Assembly (NCBI GenBank): GCA_027456925.1
Contig: DAIDTZ010000142.1
Span: forward strand, 1-6,270
Direction: 5' to 3'
DNA from: Nitrospirota bacterium
GTDB lineage: Bacteria; Nitrospirota; UBA9217
Length of the DNA stretch: 6,270 nt
Shown here one piece after another: positions 5,670 through 6,270 of this stretch (the first letter of the stretch is position 1; each line of letters opens with the position of its first letter). The notes beneath the pieces were generated by a model, which saw nothing but the letters and a program-made list of their open reading frames with translations, did not search any database and had not been told where the DNA came from. The position numbers and the translations under genes were made by a program.

Positions 5670-5996
5670 ATGCGCAAAACCCTCACCATTATTTTTTTCT
5701 GTCTGCTGCTCTTAGCGACAGCTGCCGGAGCTGCGGAAAAGGGACTGACCATCAAAGCGGTCCGCTCTTCCTCCTATGCTGCGTTCACCCGCGTCGTGTT
5801 TGAAGCCGAGGCGGCGGCGCCGTATGCGTTGACGCGGTCGCAGGACGGCCGAAGCGTGATGCTGAGCTCCTACGAAGGCCCGTTCCTGCTCAAGTCGCCG
5901 CTGCCCGTTGTCCATGACGGGGTGATTGCAGCCCTTGAGTCGCACGAGGAGGGCGGCAGGACCTACGCCGTGATCCGCCTCGATGCCGCGGCGTGA
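5670..5996 (+). CDS. AMIN domain and signal peptide of an N-acetylmuramoyl-L-alanine amidase, ending at an in-frame TGA
   Basis: This is the N-terminal part of a secreted cell-wall amidase. Counting from the ATG at 5670, MRKTLTIIFFCLLLLATAAGAAEKG is a typical signal peptide: two basic residues, a hydrophobic core and an A-x-A cleavage site near residue 21. The ATG at 5658 would add MVRR but overlaps the likely -10 box, so I prefer 5670. Residues ~25-108 form a beta-rich AMIN domain (TRVVFEAEA...YALTRSQDGRSVMLSSYEGP...YAVIRLDAA), which targets periplasmic amidases to the septum or envelope. The frame stops at TGA 5994-5996, in the middle of the domain. The same frame continues with the last AMIN strands and the catalytic domain, so this is one gene with an internal stop. 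The product as read is 108 residues with no enzyme domain. Transcribed divergently from dinG. Confidence 0.8.
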   Translation: MRKTLTIIFFCLLLLATAAGAAEKGLTIKAVRSSSYAAFTRVVFEAEAAAPYALTRSQDGRSVMLSSYEGPFLLKSPLPVVHDGVIAALESHEEGGRTYAVIRLDAAA

Positions 5997-6023
5997 GAGG
6001 TGAAAGACTTCACGCTGCGCGGC
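5985..6023 (+). repeat. Nested inverted repeat around the in-frame TGA of the amidase gene
   Basis: An inner perfect stem, GTGAA (6000-6004) with TTCAC (6009-6013) around the loop AGAC, starts 3 bases after the TGA. An outer stem, GCCGCG (5985-5990) with CGCGGC (6018-6023), encloses the TGA. It may be chance in a GC-rich coding region. It lacks the apical G-U loop of bacterial SECIS elements. Confidence 0.3.
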
Positions 6024-6270
6024 CCGGACCGGATCGTGATCGACATTGCGAAGGGCAGCGCCCCGCTTGCTCCTGCGCAGGCAGGTGATCAGCCGCTCGT
6101 CGTCGTGCTCGATCCGGGCCATGGAGGCAAGGACGCGGGCCTGTTGACCGCCCAGGGCCTGGAGAAGTCCTTTGACCTGGAGCTTGCCCAAGACGTCAGG
6201 AAGCTGCTCCAAAAAGACGCGCGCATGAAGGTCGTTCTCACCCGGGAGAAGGACCAGGCCCTCTCACTCG
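5997..6270 (+). pseudogene. Continuation of the amidase gene after the in-frame TGA (Amidase_3 domain, cut by window end)
   Basis: Reading on in the same frame gives EVKDFTLRGPDRIVIDIA, the usual last strands of an AMIN domain. A short Ala/Pro linker follows, then VVVLDPGHGGKDAG, the start of a zinc-dependent Amidase_3 domain, which cleaves the MurNAc-L-Ala bond of peptidoglycan. The first zinc ligand, His, is at 6120-6122; the second, Glu in LEKS, is at 6162-6164. The third histidine and the catalytic Glu would lie past the window. The catalytic part is well kept after the stop, with no further stop or frameshift in 91 codons. A separate start is unlikely: the GTG at 6000 has no proper ribosome binding site, and a protein begun there would lack the signal peptide. 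Either the stop is recent, it is a sequence error, or it is read through. Confidence 0.75.

Noticed and set aside
5994..6030. Selenocysteine codon with SECIS
   Set aside because: A hairpin is present, but its loop (AGAC), short stem and 3-base distance do not fit known bacterial SECIS elements, and AMIN is not a redox domain.
5712..6212. Long open frame on the minus strand opposite the amidase gene
   Set aside because: It is a shadow of the GC-rich amidase frame, with low-complexity composition and no family motifs; the plus-strand frame carries clear domains.
1..6270. CRISPR arrays, tRNA or rRNA genes
   Set aside because: No regularly spaced direct repeats, cloverleaf-like segments or rRNA-like conserved stretches were seen.

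Overview
The window reads as a piece of a chromosome from a Gram-negative, mid-to-high GC bacterium. A stand-alone CheY-like receiver next to a GAF sensor protein, a DinG-type iron-sulfur helicase and an AMIN/Amidase_3 cell-wall amidase would suit a deltaproteobacterium-like or Nitrospirota-like genome. No gene here fixes the taxon, so this is an impression from protein style only. TGA ends the receiver, DinG and methyltransferase genes at natural C-termini, so the standard bacterial code applies.

Layout. (1) Positions 2-1089, plus strand: the 3' part of a coiled-coil/GAF protein, then a single-domain response regulator with a strong ribosome binding site; together they look like a small signalling module. 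(2) Positions 1090-1530: about 440 bases with no recognisable gene but with two clear inverted repeats. (3) Positions 1531-2736: a complete IS630-family insertion sequence with TA duplication, 22-base imperfect terminal repeats and a transposase split into two frames at an A8 slippery run, on the minus strand. (4) Positions 2839-5544, minus strand: a DinG-family helicase gene followed by a spermidine-synthase-like SAM-binding protein, probably co-transcribed, with a hairpin terminator candidate at 2751-2779. (5) Positions 5545-5669: a short divergent promoter region. (6) Positions 5670-6270, plus strand: a secreted AMIN-domain N-acetylmuramoyl-L-alanine amidase, interrupted by an in-frame TGA at 5994-5996 and cut off by the window end.

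The genes do not form one pathway: signalling, transposition, DNA repair and cell-wall hydrolysis sit side by side. I see no convincing undescribed multi-gene system. The points most worth a second look are the in-frame TGA in the amidase gene, the canonical -1 slippery heptamer in the transposase, and the unexplained structured intergenic stretch left of the insertion sequence.
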